From positions 1-17,632 of the forward strand of contig JAEZIF010000222.1 of NCBI GenBank assembly GCA_023416135.1: DNA of 17,632 nucleotides, in the 5' to 3' direction. The position numbers and the translations under genes were made by a program. Source of the DNA: Pseudomonadota bacterium. Lineage in GTDB: Bacteria > Pseudomonadota > Alphaproteobacteria > Reyranellales > Reyranellaceae. Under the pieces are notes generated by a model, which worked only from the letters and a program-made list of their open reading frames with translations, did not search any database and had not been told where the DNA came from. Positions 7,236 through 15,033 of this stretch are shown piece by piece; position 1 is the first letter of the stretch, and the number at the start of each line of letters is the position of its first letter.

Positions 7236-7784
7236 ATGACCTACACGCTCGACGCTTTCATCGAGGACGCCAAGTCGGCGCTCAAGGACAATGAAGGGCC
7301 GGCCGGCCGCGAAAAGGTGCGCGTGCTCCTGGAGAAGCTTCTGGCCAACAAGTCGTTCGTCGACGAGGCGGTGGGCCCGTCGGCGCCGATCGGCACACGC
7401 AAGCTCTACGAAGACACGGATCTCGGCTTTGTCATCCTGGCGCACTGCAATCCCAAGCCGCACAAAAGCCCGCCGCACGATCATGGAAGCTCGTGGGCAG
7501 TGTACGGTCAGGCGGTCAAGTACACCGACATGAGCGAGTACACGCGGCTCGACGGCGGCCATGGCGAAGGCGAGGCCACCCTCGAGAAAGTCAAAAGCTA
7601 CCGGTTGGAACCGGGTCATGCGGGCGTCTACGACATCGGTGCAATCCACGCGATCGACTATCCTGAGGGCAGCCGTTTCGTACGTGTCACCGGCCGCGAT
7701 CTCGACCATGTGCAACGGCTCAAGTTCGACACCGCTGCCGGCAAAGCCATCACCATCGAGAGCGCGACAGCCGGCCGCGCCTAA
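7236..7784 (+). CDS. Cupin / cysteine-dioxygenase-like metalloprotein
   Basis: A 182-residue protein with a helical N-terminus (1-45) and a cupin beta-barrel. The first metal motif is PPHDHGSSWAVYGQA, with His81 and His83; the second is GAIHAIDYPEG, with His138. This three-histidine pattern resembles thiol dioxygenases of the cysteine dioxygenase superfamily, which bind Fe(II), but similarity is limited, so another cupin enzyme is possible. The start at ATG 7236 is preferred over 7224 because GGAG lies 8 bases before it. It begins 52 bases after the acyl-CoA dehydrogenase, on the same strand and probably in the same transcript. The following methyltransferase ATG is one base after its TAA. 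Confidence 0.8.
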   Translation: MTYTLDAFIEDAKSALKDNEGPAGREKVRVLLEKLLANKSFVDEAVGPSAPIGTRKLYEDTDLGFVILAHCNPKPHKSPPHDHGSSWAVYGQAVKYTDMSEYTRLDGGHGEGEATLEKVKSYRLEPGHAGVYDIGAIHAIDYPEGSRFVRVTGRDLDHVQRLKFDTAAGKAITIESATAGRA

Positions 7785-7785
7785 C

Positions 7786-8694
7786 ATGAATTCGCAAACC
7801 GAAAATTACATTCGTCGCGGCAGGTTCTATGTCGATGGTTGGCTGCGCAGTGAAGCGGCATGAGTCGTCGTCGCCTTGACCGAGCGCCAGCGGTCGCTTG
7901 GCGTCGCCGGCGGTGTCGCCGAGATCGGTGTCCATCACGGCAAGCTTTTCATCCTGGCTCTATCTGCTCGGGAAGTCGTCGGAGAAGGCGGTCGCGATCG
8001 ACCTGTTCGAGTACCAGCACTTGAATATCGACAATTCGGGCAGCGGCGACCTCGCGAAGTTCCGCCGCAACCTCGAGCGACATGCCGACAGCGCGCGACT
8101 GGTGCTGCATCAGGGCAACTCGATGGACCTTTCCGGCGCGATCCTGACGCAACTGGCGGACGGGCCGCTGCGCTTTGTCAGCGTCGATGGCGGCCACACT
8201 GCCGAGATCTCCGCCCACGACCTCGCCACGGCCGAAGCGGCGCTCGCCGAGGGCGGTATCATCGTCGTCGACGATGTGTTCAACGAGCAATGGCTTGGTG
8301 TCAGCGACGGCGTACGCCACTACTTCGAGCTCCGGCGCAACCTCGTTCCCTTCGCGATTGGCGCCAACAAGACCTATTTCTGCCGGCCGTCACACCGCGA
8401 CGCCTATTTCGAGGCTGTCGTCTCGGTAGCATCAACGACCACGACCATGGATTTCCTGGGCCAACCGGTCGCTTTTCTTCAATTCCTGCGGCCGGGGCTG
8501 AAGGACAAGGTGGCGGAGTCGCCGGCTTGGCAGCGCTTGCGCGCGACTCCGATCGGCCTGCCGTTGCGCTGGGCGTGGAACACCGGTCGAACGTTGCGAC
8601 GCGGCCTGACGCGTAACGAAGCCTTTTTTGACGGTTGGCACAGCCTGGTTCCAGGTGGGCGGATTTTGGTTCGGGCCCGGCGGCGGCGGCGCGG
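7786..8694 (+). pseudogene. Class I SAM-dependent methyltransferase, disrupted
   Basis: The reading is clear but broken. ATG 7786 gives a 25-residue N-terminus ending in GWLRSEAA, then TGA 7861-7863. The same frame continues as VVVALTERQRSLGVAG and the SAM-binding motif GVAEIGVHHGKLFIL. It then moves to the next frame near GG 7956-7957: removing one G restores ILLYLLGKSSEKAVAIDLF. The rest follows the Methyltransf_24-like pattern: DLFEYQHLNID, FVSVDGGHTAEISAHDL, GGIIVVDDVFNEQWLGV and a GANKTYFCRP tail. The 3' end is uncertain because no stop occurs where homology fades (about 8690). The gene probably belonged to the upstream operon. Both lesions could be sequence errors; otherwise it is a pseudogene. 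Product and substrate are unknown. Confidence 0.8.
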
Positions 8695-8697
8695 TCG

Positions 8698-8861
8698 GTT
8701 GAGCTCGCCCCAGGCTGCCATGGCGTCGAGGATCGGGCCCAGGCTCAATCCTTTTCGCGTGAGTGAATGTTCGACGTGCGGCGGAACTCTGTTGTACACC
8801 GCGCGCGCCACGATGCCGTCCTGCTCCAGTGCGCACACAGCTGCAAGGTCAGCATGCGGTC
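8698..8861 (-). pseudogene. HxlR-type winged-helix regulator, 5'-truncated fragment
   Basis: The minus strand reads DRMLTLQL, then, after a two-base shift at the TGTG run near 8836-8840, [27 protein letters not shown] and [13 protein letters not shown]. This is the recognition-helix and wing half of HxlR-family regulators (usual order: RMLT-x-x-LRELE-x-DGL, then PP-x-VEY-x-LT-x-x-G). About the first 50 residues of a normal protein of roughly 110 are missing. Homology stops at about 8861, exactly where DUF1772 homology starts on the opposite strand. No in-frame stop is seen after WGE, so the tail is damaged too. HxlR regulators commonly sit divergent to the gene they control, which fits the neighbour. 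It is certainly non-functional as written. Confidence 0.75.
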
Positions 8862-9309
8862 TTTGCCGCTGCCATTGGCTGCGGTCTCGTCACGGGGATC
8901 TTCTTCGCCTCTTCTTCCTTCGTGATGGCGGCCCTGGGCCGCCTGCCGTCGGATCATCGTATTGCCGTGATGAACGCGATCAATGTCACGGTGATCAATC
9001 CGACCTTCTTTCTGGTCTTCTTTGGCACGGCAGCGCTCTGCCTGGAGACGTCAGCCGGTGTGGCCTTGCAGTGGACGGCAAGTGGCGGCACGCTTGTCCG
9101 GCTGGCAAGCGTGATCTACCTCGCCGGCTGCATCAGCGTGACGATGCTGCGCAACGTGCCACTGAACAACGCACTCGCGGCACTTCAGGAGGGCACGGCG
9201 GACGCCGCCACCTTGTGGACGCGCTACCTCAGCGAATGGACGATGTGGAACACCGTGCGCACCGTCGCCCGGCTCTGTCGGCTATCTGTTTACCATGGCG
9301 CTGCTATGA
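8862..9309 (+). pseudogene. DUF1772 (anthrone oxygenase-like) membrane protein, start lost
   Basis: From 8862 the frame reads [19 protein letters not shown], then AVMNAINVTVINPTFF, NVPLNNALAAL and the WTMWNTVRTVA end. These are the conserved blocks of DUF1772, a four-helix membrane family that includes anthrone-oxygenase-like proteins. No normal start codon with a ribosome site lies at the expected place; the only in-frame upstream option, GTG 8829, falls in sequence antisense to the HxlR fragment. Near 9272-9280 the frame must shift by one base to read GYLFTMALL followed by TGA 9307-9309, a natural hydrophobic end. Both ends are therefore damaged. It lies tail-to-tail with the DJ-1/PfpI gene, which starts its stop codon 10 bases later. 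Confidence 0.78.
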
Positions 9310-9318
9310 AGCGGCTCG

Positions 9319-10005
9319 TCAGTCGAGTCGCGACGCCGCCTCGGCATTGGCCTTGCGGCGGCTCTCGAGCAGGGGCGCCAAGCGCTCCTGGATGCGCTTC
9401 ACCCTCTCGGCACCGGCCTTCTCCGGTGAGCCTGCATCGAACGGCGGCTGAGGGTCGTACTCCAGCACGAGCTGGATCGACTTGGCGACTTCTTCGCCGG
9501 CCAACTCGGCGGCGACGGTAAGACCGAAATCGATGCCGGCGGTCACCCCGCCACCCGAGATGCGATTGCGGTCGCGCACCACGCGTGCGGCGACGGGGGT
9601 GGCGCCGAAATCCTTGAGCATGTCACGCCAGGCCCAGTGGCAGGCTGACTTGTAGCCCTTGAGCAGGCCAGCGGCCCCCAGGATCAGCGATCCGGTGCAG
9701 ACCGAGGTGACATAACGCGCCTTCGCCGCCTGCTTGCGCAGGAAGTCGAGGGCCTCGGCATCGCCCATTACCGCGACCTGGCCGCCGCCGCCCGGCACAC
9801 AGATCACGTCGAGCTGCGGGCAGTCGGCGAAAGTCGTTGTCGGCACGATCGAAAAGCCCGCGTCGGTGGGCACAGGATCGCGCGTCTTCCAGATCATGTG
9901 CATCTTGGCGCCCGGTACGCGCGACAGGACCTGGGCGGGGCCCGTGGCATCGAGTTGGGTGAAGTTGGGATAGAGCAGGATGCCGATCTGAATGGGCTCA
10001 GCCAT
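9319..10005 (-). CDS. DJ-1/PfpI family protein, isonitrile hydratase-like
   Basis: A 228-residue cytoplasmic protein of the DJ-1/PfpI (class I glutamine amidotransferase-like) fold. IGILLYPNFTQLDATGPAQV opens the domain, DVICVPGGGG (66-75) follows, and the nucleophile elbow is SVCTGSLILGAAGLL with Cys103. The FTQLDATGP stretch and the Cys-Thr pair resemble isonitrile hydratase (InhA), which hydrates isonitriles to N-substituted formamides, but other DJ-1 family activities are possible. ATG 10005 was chosen because GGAGG lies just upstream; the frame stays open to 10083, but that extension crosses the intergenic operator. It is divergent from a GlxA-type regulator with the same fold in its sensor half, which likely controls it. 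Confidence 0.88.
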   Translation of the reverse strand: MAEPIQIGILLYPNFTQLDATGPAQVLSRVPGAKMHMIWKTRDPVPTDAGFSIVPTTTFADCPQLDVICVPGGGGQVAVMGDAEALDFLRKQAAKARYVTSVCTGSLILGAAGLLKGYKSACHWAWRDMLKDFGATPVAARVVRDRNRISGGGVTAGIDFGLTVAAELAGEEVAKSIQLVLEYDPQPPFDAGSPEKAGAERVKRIQERLAPLLESRRKANAEAASRLD

Positions 10006-10045
10006 GGGGACCTCCGTGATTGCCGGGAGTCTAGGGGTGGATCTC

Positions 10046-10084
10046 ATTGGCAGAAATGACAAAAGAAGTGTATTTTCTGCCAAT
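10046..10084. promoter_or_regulatory. Perfect 11-bp inverted repeat over a candidate leaderless promoter
   Basis: ATTGGCAGAAA (10046-10056) and TTTCTGCCAAT (10074-10084) are perfect inverted copies with 17 bases between them. Laid over them on the plus strand is TTGGCA (10047-10052), an 18-base spacer, then TATTTT (10071-10076). The expected start is about 10083, the A of the regulator's ATG, so the transcript would be leaderless. A protein bound to both arms would cover -35, -10 and the start codon. The regulator itself is the obvious candidate (autoregulation plus control of the divergent DJ-1 gene); this is inference. Confidence 0.7.
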
Positions 10085-11033
10085 GGCCAAACACCGCATC
10101 TTCATCCTGGCTTATGAAGGCTGCCAGCTCCTCGATGTCACCGGCCCGGCCGCCGTGTTCGGCGCCGCCAACGAAGGGCGAGGACAGCTGTCCTATGACC
10201 TCGCCATCGTGTCGCCCGATGGCGGCCCGGTGACGTCCGACTGCGGCGTGGCGATTCAGAGCCGCAAGGTCGGCGGCCAGCCCGATACGTTGCTGGTTGC
10301 CGGCGGTTCGCGCGGCTTGAAGGCCGTGATGGCGCGCGACGATCTGCGGCGCTGGTTGTGCTCGGTGGCTCCGAAGGCGAGACGCTTCGGCTCCGTGTGC
10401 ACTGGTGCATTCGTTTTGGCGGCGGCCGGGCTTCTGGACGGAAAGCGCGTGGCGACACACTGGGCAAGCTGCGAGCGCCTGGCCCGGACGTTTCCCGCGC
10501 TGGAGGTCGACGCCGATTCGCTCTACGTCATAGACGGCAAGATCTGGACTTCAGCCGGTGTCACGACGGGTATCGACATGTCGCTGGCTCTGGTCGAGGC
10601 CGATCTCGGCGCGGCCGCCGCGAACCTGATCGCGCGCCACTTTGTGCTCTACGCCCGCCGGCCGGGCTATCAGTCGCAATTCAGCCCGCTCCTGCAGGCG
10701 CAGACAGTGGCCGAGGCGCCGTTCGCCACGCTGATCGACTGGATGCAGGAGAATCTCGACCAGCCACTCGACGTGCCGCCCCTCGCGGCTCGCGCCGGGC
10801 TGACCGAGCGCAGCTTCTATCGCAAGTTCACCGAGGAGACAGGCAAGACGCCGGCGCATTTCGTCGAGGGCTTGCGGCTCGACGCGGCGCGCACGCTGCT
10901 GACGCGAGGCCTTCCCATAAAGACGATCGCGGGCAAGGTCGGGCTGAGCTCGCCGGCGCGGCTCGGCCACGCCTTCGAACGCCGCTTCGGCATGGCGCCG
11001 TCACTGTTTCGCGAGATGCATCGCGCTGCTTAG
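10083..11033 (+). CDS. GlxA-type regulator (DJ-1/PfpI sensor + AraC HTH)
   Basis: A 316-residue transcription factor. Residues 4-165 form a DJ-1/PfpI-like sensor domain: IFILAYEGCQLLDVTGPA at the start, LLVAGGS (70-76), and the elbow SVCTGAFVLAAAGLL with Cys106. Residues about 214-312 are a two-helix-turn-helix AraC domain: LAARAGLTERSFYRKFTEET is the first motif and IAGKVGLSSPARLGHAFERR the second. ATG 10083 was preferred over upstream TTG 10047 and ATG 10056 because sensor homology begins right after it and the upstream options lie inside the inverted repeat. No clear Shine-Dalgarno precedes it, consistent with a leaderless message. The likely target is the divergent DJ-1/PfpI gene; the ligand is unknown. 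Confidence 0.92.
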   Translation: MAKHRIFILAYEGCQLLDVTGPAAVFGAANEGRGQLSYDLAIVSPDGGPVTSDCGVAIQSRKVGGQPDTLLVAGGSRGLKAVMARDDLRRWLCSVAPKARRFGSVCTGAFVLAAAGLLDGKRVATHWASCERLARTFPALEVDADSLYVIDGKIWTSAGVTTGIDMSLALVEADLGAAAANLIARHFVLYARRPGYQSQFSPLLQAQTVAEAPFATLIDWMQENLDQPLDVPPLAARAGLTERSFYRKFTEETGKTPAHFVEGLRLDAARTLLTRGLPIKTIAGKVGLSSPARLGHAFERRFGMAPSLFREMHRAA

Positions 11034-11517
11034 CCGCCAATCCGCTCATGGATCTTTTGCAGGACGCGGCTCTCGAATTCCTCGACCGAGCAGTCGATCT
11101 CGCAGGCGACGGCACCGCAGCGATCGCAGCGGCATTCGTATCGGTCGGCGGGTCGAATGCTGCCCACGTGTTTGACACGAGACTGTTTCCGCAGCGCAGG
11201 CAGAAGGGTGTCAGATCCTGCACGCCGCCTGATGCGTCGTATGTCCAGCGCCAGCGGATATTGAAGAAGCTTTCCTGCGTGCTGATCGGCGACGGGCGCC
11301 GAGTATTGCGTGTGGGCCGCAAGCCGGCGCCCAGCAATCCGGCAACGACGATGGCGCAGATCGCAAGGACGCCCAGCAGCCAGTTCGGCACGAGCGTCGA
11401 GCCGGCGAGGAAGTACCACAGGCCGCTGAGCCATCCGCCGACTTCCGACCACAGGCCGAGGAAGTAGCCGCCGACCAGGGCGAGGATGGCGGCCGCGGCG
11501 ACGAGCCTGCGTGGCAC
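11030..11517 (-). pseudogene. Membrane protein with C-terminal zinc ribbon, frameshifted
   Basis: From GTG 11517 one frame gives two hydrophobic helices (about residues 5-21 and 46-66), then FNIRWRWTYDASGGVQDLTP and FCLRCGNSLVS. The neighbouring frame then supplies VGSIRPADRYECRCDRCG and EFESRVLQKIHERIGG, ending at TAA 11032-11030. The two CxxC pairs (CLRC and CDRC) form a zinc-ribbon half-and-half only if the frames are joined near 11165-11185; removing one GT of the GTGT run does this. The intact product would be about 162 residues, anchored in the membrane with a cytoplasmic zinc ribbon, function unknown. It is the last gene of the minus-strand operon, 10 bases after the MFS stop, with AGGG upstream of GTG. 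It overlaps the end of the GlxA gene by four bases. Confidence 0.62.
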
Positions 11518-11527
11518 GACAGCGGCC

Positions 11528-12919
11528 CTAATGCCTCAGCCGCAGGCTGCCGATGACCAGCGCTGCCGCGGCGAAGGCGGCGCCCAACCAGATCGCGGCG
11601 CGCGCGGCATCGGGCGCGCCGCCGCTGGAGAAGTCGAACAGGCCGAACACGACCGCGACCAGCGCGGCGCCCAGGGTCTGGCCGAATGTACGCGCCGTGG
11701 CGATGATGCCGCCGGCGCTGCCGCTGCGCTCGCGCGGCACCGCGTTCATCATCAGCCGATTGTTGGGCGAAGCGAAGACGCCGAAGCCGGCGCCGCACAA
11801 TACCAGTCGCCACATGATGTCGGCGTTCGAGGGTTCCCCCGGCAGCAGCGCCGTCAGGACGAGGCCGGCGGTCATGCTGGTGAGGCCGATGGCGCCCAGG
11901 AGGCCGGCGTGATGGCGGTCGGCCAGGCGACCGGCGATGGGGGCGATGCTGGCCAGCGCCAATGGCCAGGCCGTCAGCAGGATGCCGGTGCTGGTGGCGT
12001 CGCGGCCCAGCACGGTATGAAAGAAGAACGGCAGACTGACGAACGCCAGGCCCTGGGCCGTGAAAGTACAGGCCGCTGCGGTGATCGACAGCGAGAAGAT
12101 GGGACGCCTGAAGACATCGATCGGCATCATCGGGTCGGCCAGCGTCTTCTGGCGCAGGATGAACAGCGTGCCCAGCACGGCCGCGACGACGAGCTCCGAC
12201 GCGACGACGAGACGATGATGCCCGTGGGCCAGGCCATCGATACCGAAGATCAACAGGCCAAAGGTGGCGCCCGACATGGCGGCCGAGGTCCAGTCGAAAG
12301 GACGATGGGTGTGGGTCGTGCGCGGCAAGTACCGCTCGGCCAGCACAAAGGAGATCAGACCCAGCGGCGCGTAGACGGCGAACAGGTACGGCCAGGGCGC
12401 GATCGACAGCACGGCTGCGCCGATCGAGGGGCCGGCGGCCAGCGACGTCGCGACGACCGTCGTGTTGAAGCCCAGGCCGCGGCCAAGTTGGGCGCGTGGA
12501 TAGATGGCGCGCACCAGAGCCGGCTGGACCGACATGATCGCGGCACCCCCCAGTCCCTGCAACGTACGGCCCAGCAGCAGCCACGACAGCGACGGCGCGA
12601 GCGCGCAGCCAATCGAGGCCAGCGAGAACAGGACCAGGCCGAAGCGGTAGACATGCCGGTAGCCCACGATGTCGGCCAGCGCCGCCACGGGCAGCAGGGA
12701 GATCATGAGAGCGATCTGGGTGGCGTTGACGATCCAGATCGAGCTTTCGGCGGTGATGTTGAGATCCTGGGCGATGTAAGGCAGCGCCAGGTTGGTCATC
12801 GAGTTGCTGAGCACCGACATCATCAGCCCGATGGTGATGGTCGCCACCGCCAGCCGGCGCGGCCAACCAGGGGGCATTCCGTCGGGATGCGGTGATGATG
12901 CCGGAGCCGGTTCAGCCAT
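11528..12919 (-). CDS. MFS transporter, DHA2 (EmrB/QacA) type
   Basis: A 463-residue inner-membrane protein with many hydrophobic helices (12 to 14 expected). The N-terminal half has MTNLALPYIAQDLNI and IWIVNATQIALMISLLPVAA, then the inter-helix 2-3 motif variant LADIVGYRHVYRFG, and LLGRTLQGLGGAAIMSVQPA (motif C region), characteristic of drug:proton antiporters of the DHA2 group. The second half includes a loop ending in PMMPIDVFRRPIFSL, also usual for this group. It probably exports a small organic compound using the proton gradient; the substrate is unknown. ATG 12919 lies three bases after the TauD stop, so the genes are tightly coupled; the ribosome site (AAGAG) overlaps that stop codon. 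Confidence 0.92.
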   Translation of the reverse strand: MAEPAPASSPHPDGMPPGWPRRLAVATITIGLMMSVLSNSMTNLALPYIAQDLNITAESSIWIVNATQIALMISLLPVAALADIVGYRHVYRFGLVLFSLASIGCALAPSLSWLLLGRTLQGLGGAAIMSVQPALVRAIYPRAQLGRGLGFNTTVVATSLAAGPSIGAAVLSIAPWPYLFAVYAPLGLISFVLAERYLPRTTHTHRPFDWTSAAMSGATFGLLIFGIDGLAHGHHRLVVASELVVAAVLGTLFILRQKTLADPMMPIDVFRRPIFSLSITAAACTFTAQGLAFVSLPFFFHTVLGRDATSTGILLTAWPLALASIAPIAGRLADRHHAGLLGAIGLTSMTAGLVLTALLPGEPSNADIMWRLVLCGAGFGVFASPNNRLMMNAVPRERSGSAGGIIATARTFGQTLGAALVAVVFGLFDFSSGGAPDAARAAIWLGAAFAAAALVIGSLRLRH

Positions 12920-12922
12920 CTC

Positions 12923-13798
12923 TTATTGCGCCACCGTCGGCAGATCGCCGCCGATGGTGGTGCGCTGCATGAAGCGCTTGTACTTTACCGTGTCGTAGTA
13001 TGTAGCGCGGTGCAATACCGCACGGTTGTCCCACACGATCACGTCGCCCTCGCGCCAGGCATGCGACAGCCGGAACTCGGGCTGATCTGCACGCTGCGTG
13101 AGCTCGTAGAGCAGGGCCTCGCCGGTCGCCCGCGGCCAGCCGACGATGAAGCCGGCATGGGCGCCGATATAGAGGGCACGCCGGCCGTTGACCGGGTTGT
13201 CCTGGAACAGCCGCTGCTTGACGGGAGGCAGCTCGGCGATCGCCTTGGCGCTCAGGATGCCCTTCTGGACGCGGTCGCGCGAATACTGCAGCGAGTGCTC
13301 GGCGATCAACGGATGGATGGTCGCCTGCAGCGCCGGCGGCAGGGCGTTCCAGGCTGCGCGCATCGACAGGAACTCGGTGTTGCCGCCCTCGGGTGGGCAG
13401 ACGCGCGCCGTCAGGATCGAGCACAGCGAGGGGACGCGCTTGAACGAGGAGTCGGAGTGCCAGAAGTAGTTGGCCTTCTGGTAGATCATGCGCATGTCGT
13501 CGGGCGGGATCGGTTCACCCGTCATGATGTCGAGGTTCGACTGGCGCTGGAACTTGGTGCCGGCGGCGGGATTGGAGCTGCCGGTCGTCTCCAGCGGGCC
13601 GAACAGCTCACTGAACTGGACCTGCTTCTCGTCATCCATCGGCTGGTCGCGGAAGAGGAGCACAGAGTGTTCCTCGAACGCGGCGCGGATCGGTCCGAAC
13701 TCACGCGCCGACAGGGGCCGCGTGATGTCGATGCCGGCGACCTCCGCCCCGAACAGCGGGTGGAGCTTGGTGACCTTGATGGGGCCCGAGTTTCTCAT
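12923..13798 (-). CDS. TauD/TfdA family 2-oxoglutarate-dependent dioxygenase
   Basis: A 291-residue non-haem Fe(II) enzyme that couples 2-oxoglutarate decarboxylation to substrate hydroxylation, often releasing sulfite, aldehyde or another group. The facial triad is visible: His114 and Asp116 in YFWHSDSSF and His263 in VWDNRAVLHRATYYD. Arg279 in RFMQRTTIGGD is placed to bind the 2-oxoglutarate carboxylate. The N-terminus has the usual PLFGAEVAGIDITRPL and the family block HSVLLFRDQPM. ATG 13798 was chosen since GAGAAG lies 6 bases upstream and homology starts within ten residues; the frame is open to 13852 but that part overlaps the preceding hydrolase. It sits between the hydrolase (13 bases away) and an MFS exporter. 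The substrate is unknown. Confidence 0.93.
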   Translation of the reverse strand: MRNSGPIKVTKLHPLFGAEVAGIDITRPLSAREFGPIRAAFEEHSVLLFRDQPMDDEKQVQFSELFGPLETTGSSNPAAGTKFQRQSNLDIMTGEPIPPDDMRMIYQKANYFWHSDSSFKRVPSLCSILTARVCPPEGGNTEFLSMRAAWNALPPALQATIHPLIAEHSLQYSRDRVQKGILSAKAIAELPPVKQRLFQDNPVNGRRALYIGAHAGFIVGWPRATGEALLYELTQRADQPEFRLSHAWREGDVIVWDNRAVLHRATYYDTVKYKRFMQRTTIGGDLPTVAQ

Positions 13799-13811
13799 GA
13801 GCAGCTTCTCA

Positions 13812-15033
13812 TCAGTCGACAATCGCCTGGTAGGTGAGCACGCGCAGCTCACGGCGGATGGGGTAGGTCGAGGAGGGCATGAGCTGGGTCAGCAGCACCA
13901 CGGCCATGTCCTCGGCGGGATCGCACCAGAAGGCGGTCGAGGCCGCACCACCCCAGGCATACTCGCCGGCCGTGCCGACGATGTGCGCCTTGGCCGGGTC
14001 GATCATGACCGAGAAGCCGAGCCCGAAGCCGATGCCGTAGTAGGTCGACTCCGAGAAGCGCGGCGTGCCCATGTCGGCCATGTCGCCGTTCAGGTGGTTC
14101 ATGGTCATCAGCTCGACCGTTTTGCGGCCGAGCAGGCGCGTGCCGTCGAGTTCGCCCTTGTTCAGCATGAACCGGCAGAAGCGCAGAGGCCGTCGAGACC
14201 AGGCCGCCGCCGCCGGAGTTCACGGTACGCGGCGCGAGGTAGCGGCTCTTGCCGGGGTCGTCGATCAGCTCGAGCTTGCCGCCCGCTCCGGCCTGGTAGT
14301 TGGCAGCGAAGCGATCGTGCTTGTCGGCCGGCACGTGGAAGTCGGTGTCGATCATGCCGAGCGGCACCAGCACCCTCTCCTTGAGATAGGTCTGGAAGGG
14401 CTGGCCCGAGATGACCTCGACCAGGTAGCCCAGCACGTCGGTGGCGACGCTGTAGTTCCACGCCTTGCCCGGCTGGGCGATCAGCGGGAAGGTCGCCAGC
14501 CGCTCGACCAGGTCCTTCAGGCTGGTCGTGCCGGTCTGGAAGTCGACGCCATTGGTCTTGGAGCGATAGAGGGCGTCGACCGAATTGCTCTCCATGAAGC
14601 CGTAGGTCAGGCCCGACGTGTGGGTCAGCAGGTCGCGGAAGGTGATCTCGCGCTCGCCCGGCACGCTCTCGATCTTGCCGCGGCTACCGCCGGCATAGAC
14701 CCGCGGACTGGCAAAGGCCGGGATGAACTTCGAAATCGGGTCGTCGAGCTGAAAGCGGCCCTCTTCGTAGAGCATCATGATCGCCGTCGAGGTGAGCGGC
14801 TTGGTCATGGAGTAGATGCGGAAGATCGTGTCCGGCCGCATCGACTTGTTGCGCTCGACGTCGGCCCTGCCGGCGGTCTCCGCGAAGGCGAGCTCGCCGC
14901 GGCGCATCACGACTGTCACCATGCCCGCCAGGCGGCCGCTATCGACCCAGCCGTTCATCCACTTGCGGACACGATCGAGCCGCGCTGCGGAAAGTCCGAC
15001 CTGTTCGGGGGCTACGAGCGGCAGCGTATCCAT
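13812..15033 (-). pseudogene. Serine beta-lactamase-family hydrolase (EstB-like), frameshifted
   Basis: From ATG 15033, with a perfect AGGAGG, the frame reads a class C beta-lactamase/esterase-like enzyme: IYSMTKPLTS with Ser75 and Lys78 (SxxK), THTSGLTYGF, and WNYSVATDVLG with Tyr194 as the second motif. After GGGGLVSTAS the frame fails at about 14181-14187, and the neighbouring frame continues FCRFMLNKGELDGTRLLGRK, then STYYGIGFGLGF and the GEYAWGGAAS third motif, to TGA 13814-13812. The family usually reads STAS-D-Y here, so about 8 bases may be missing. The total of 1222 bases is not a multiple of three. If intact it would be a protein of about 409 residues hydrolysing esters or lactams. 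It is first in the operon with TauD and MFS. As written the product is truncated and lacks the third motif. Confidence 0.85.

Noticed and set aside
8694..9451. Continuation of the methyltransferase frame as a fusion protein
   Set aside because: Past about 8694 the translation has no family match and runs over the HxlR and DUF1772 remnants; it is open only because the native stop is lost.
11486..12895. Plus-strand open frame of 469 codons
   Set aside because: Antisense to the MFS transporter; Gln/Arg/Gly/Asp-rich and typical of an antisense shadow.
12926..13837. Plus-strand open frame of 303 codons
   Set aside because: Antisense to TauD, which has the full iron-binding triad.
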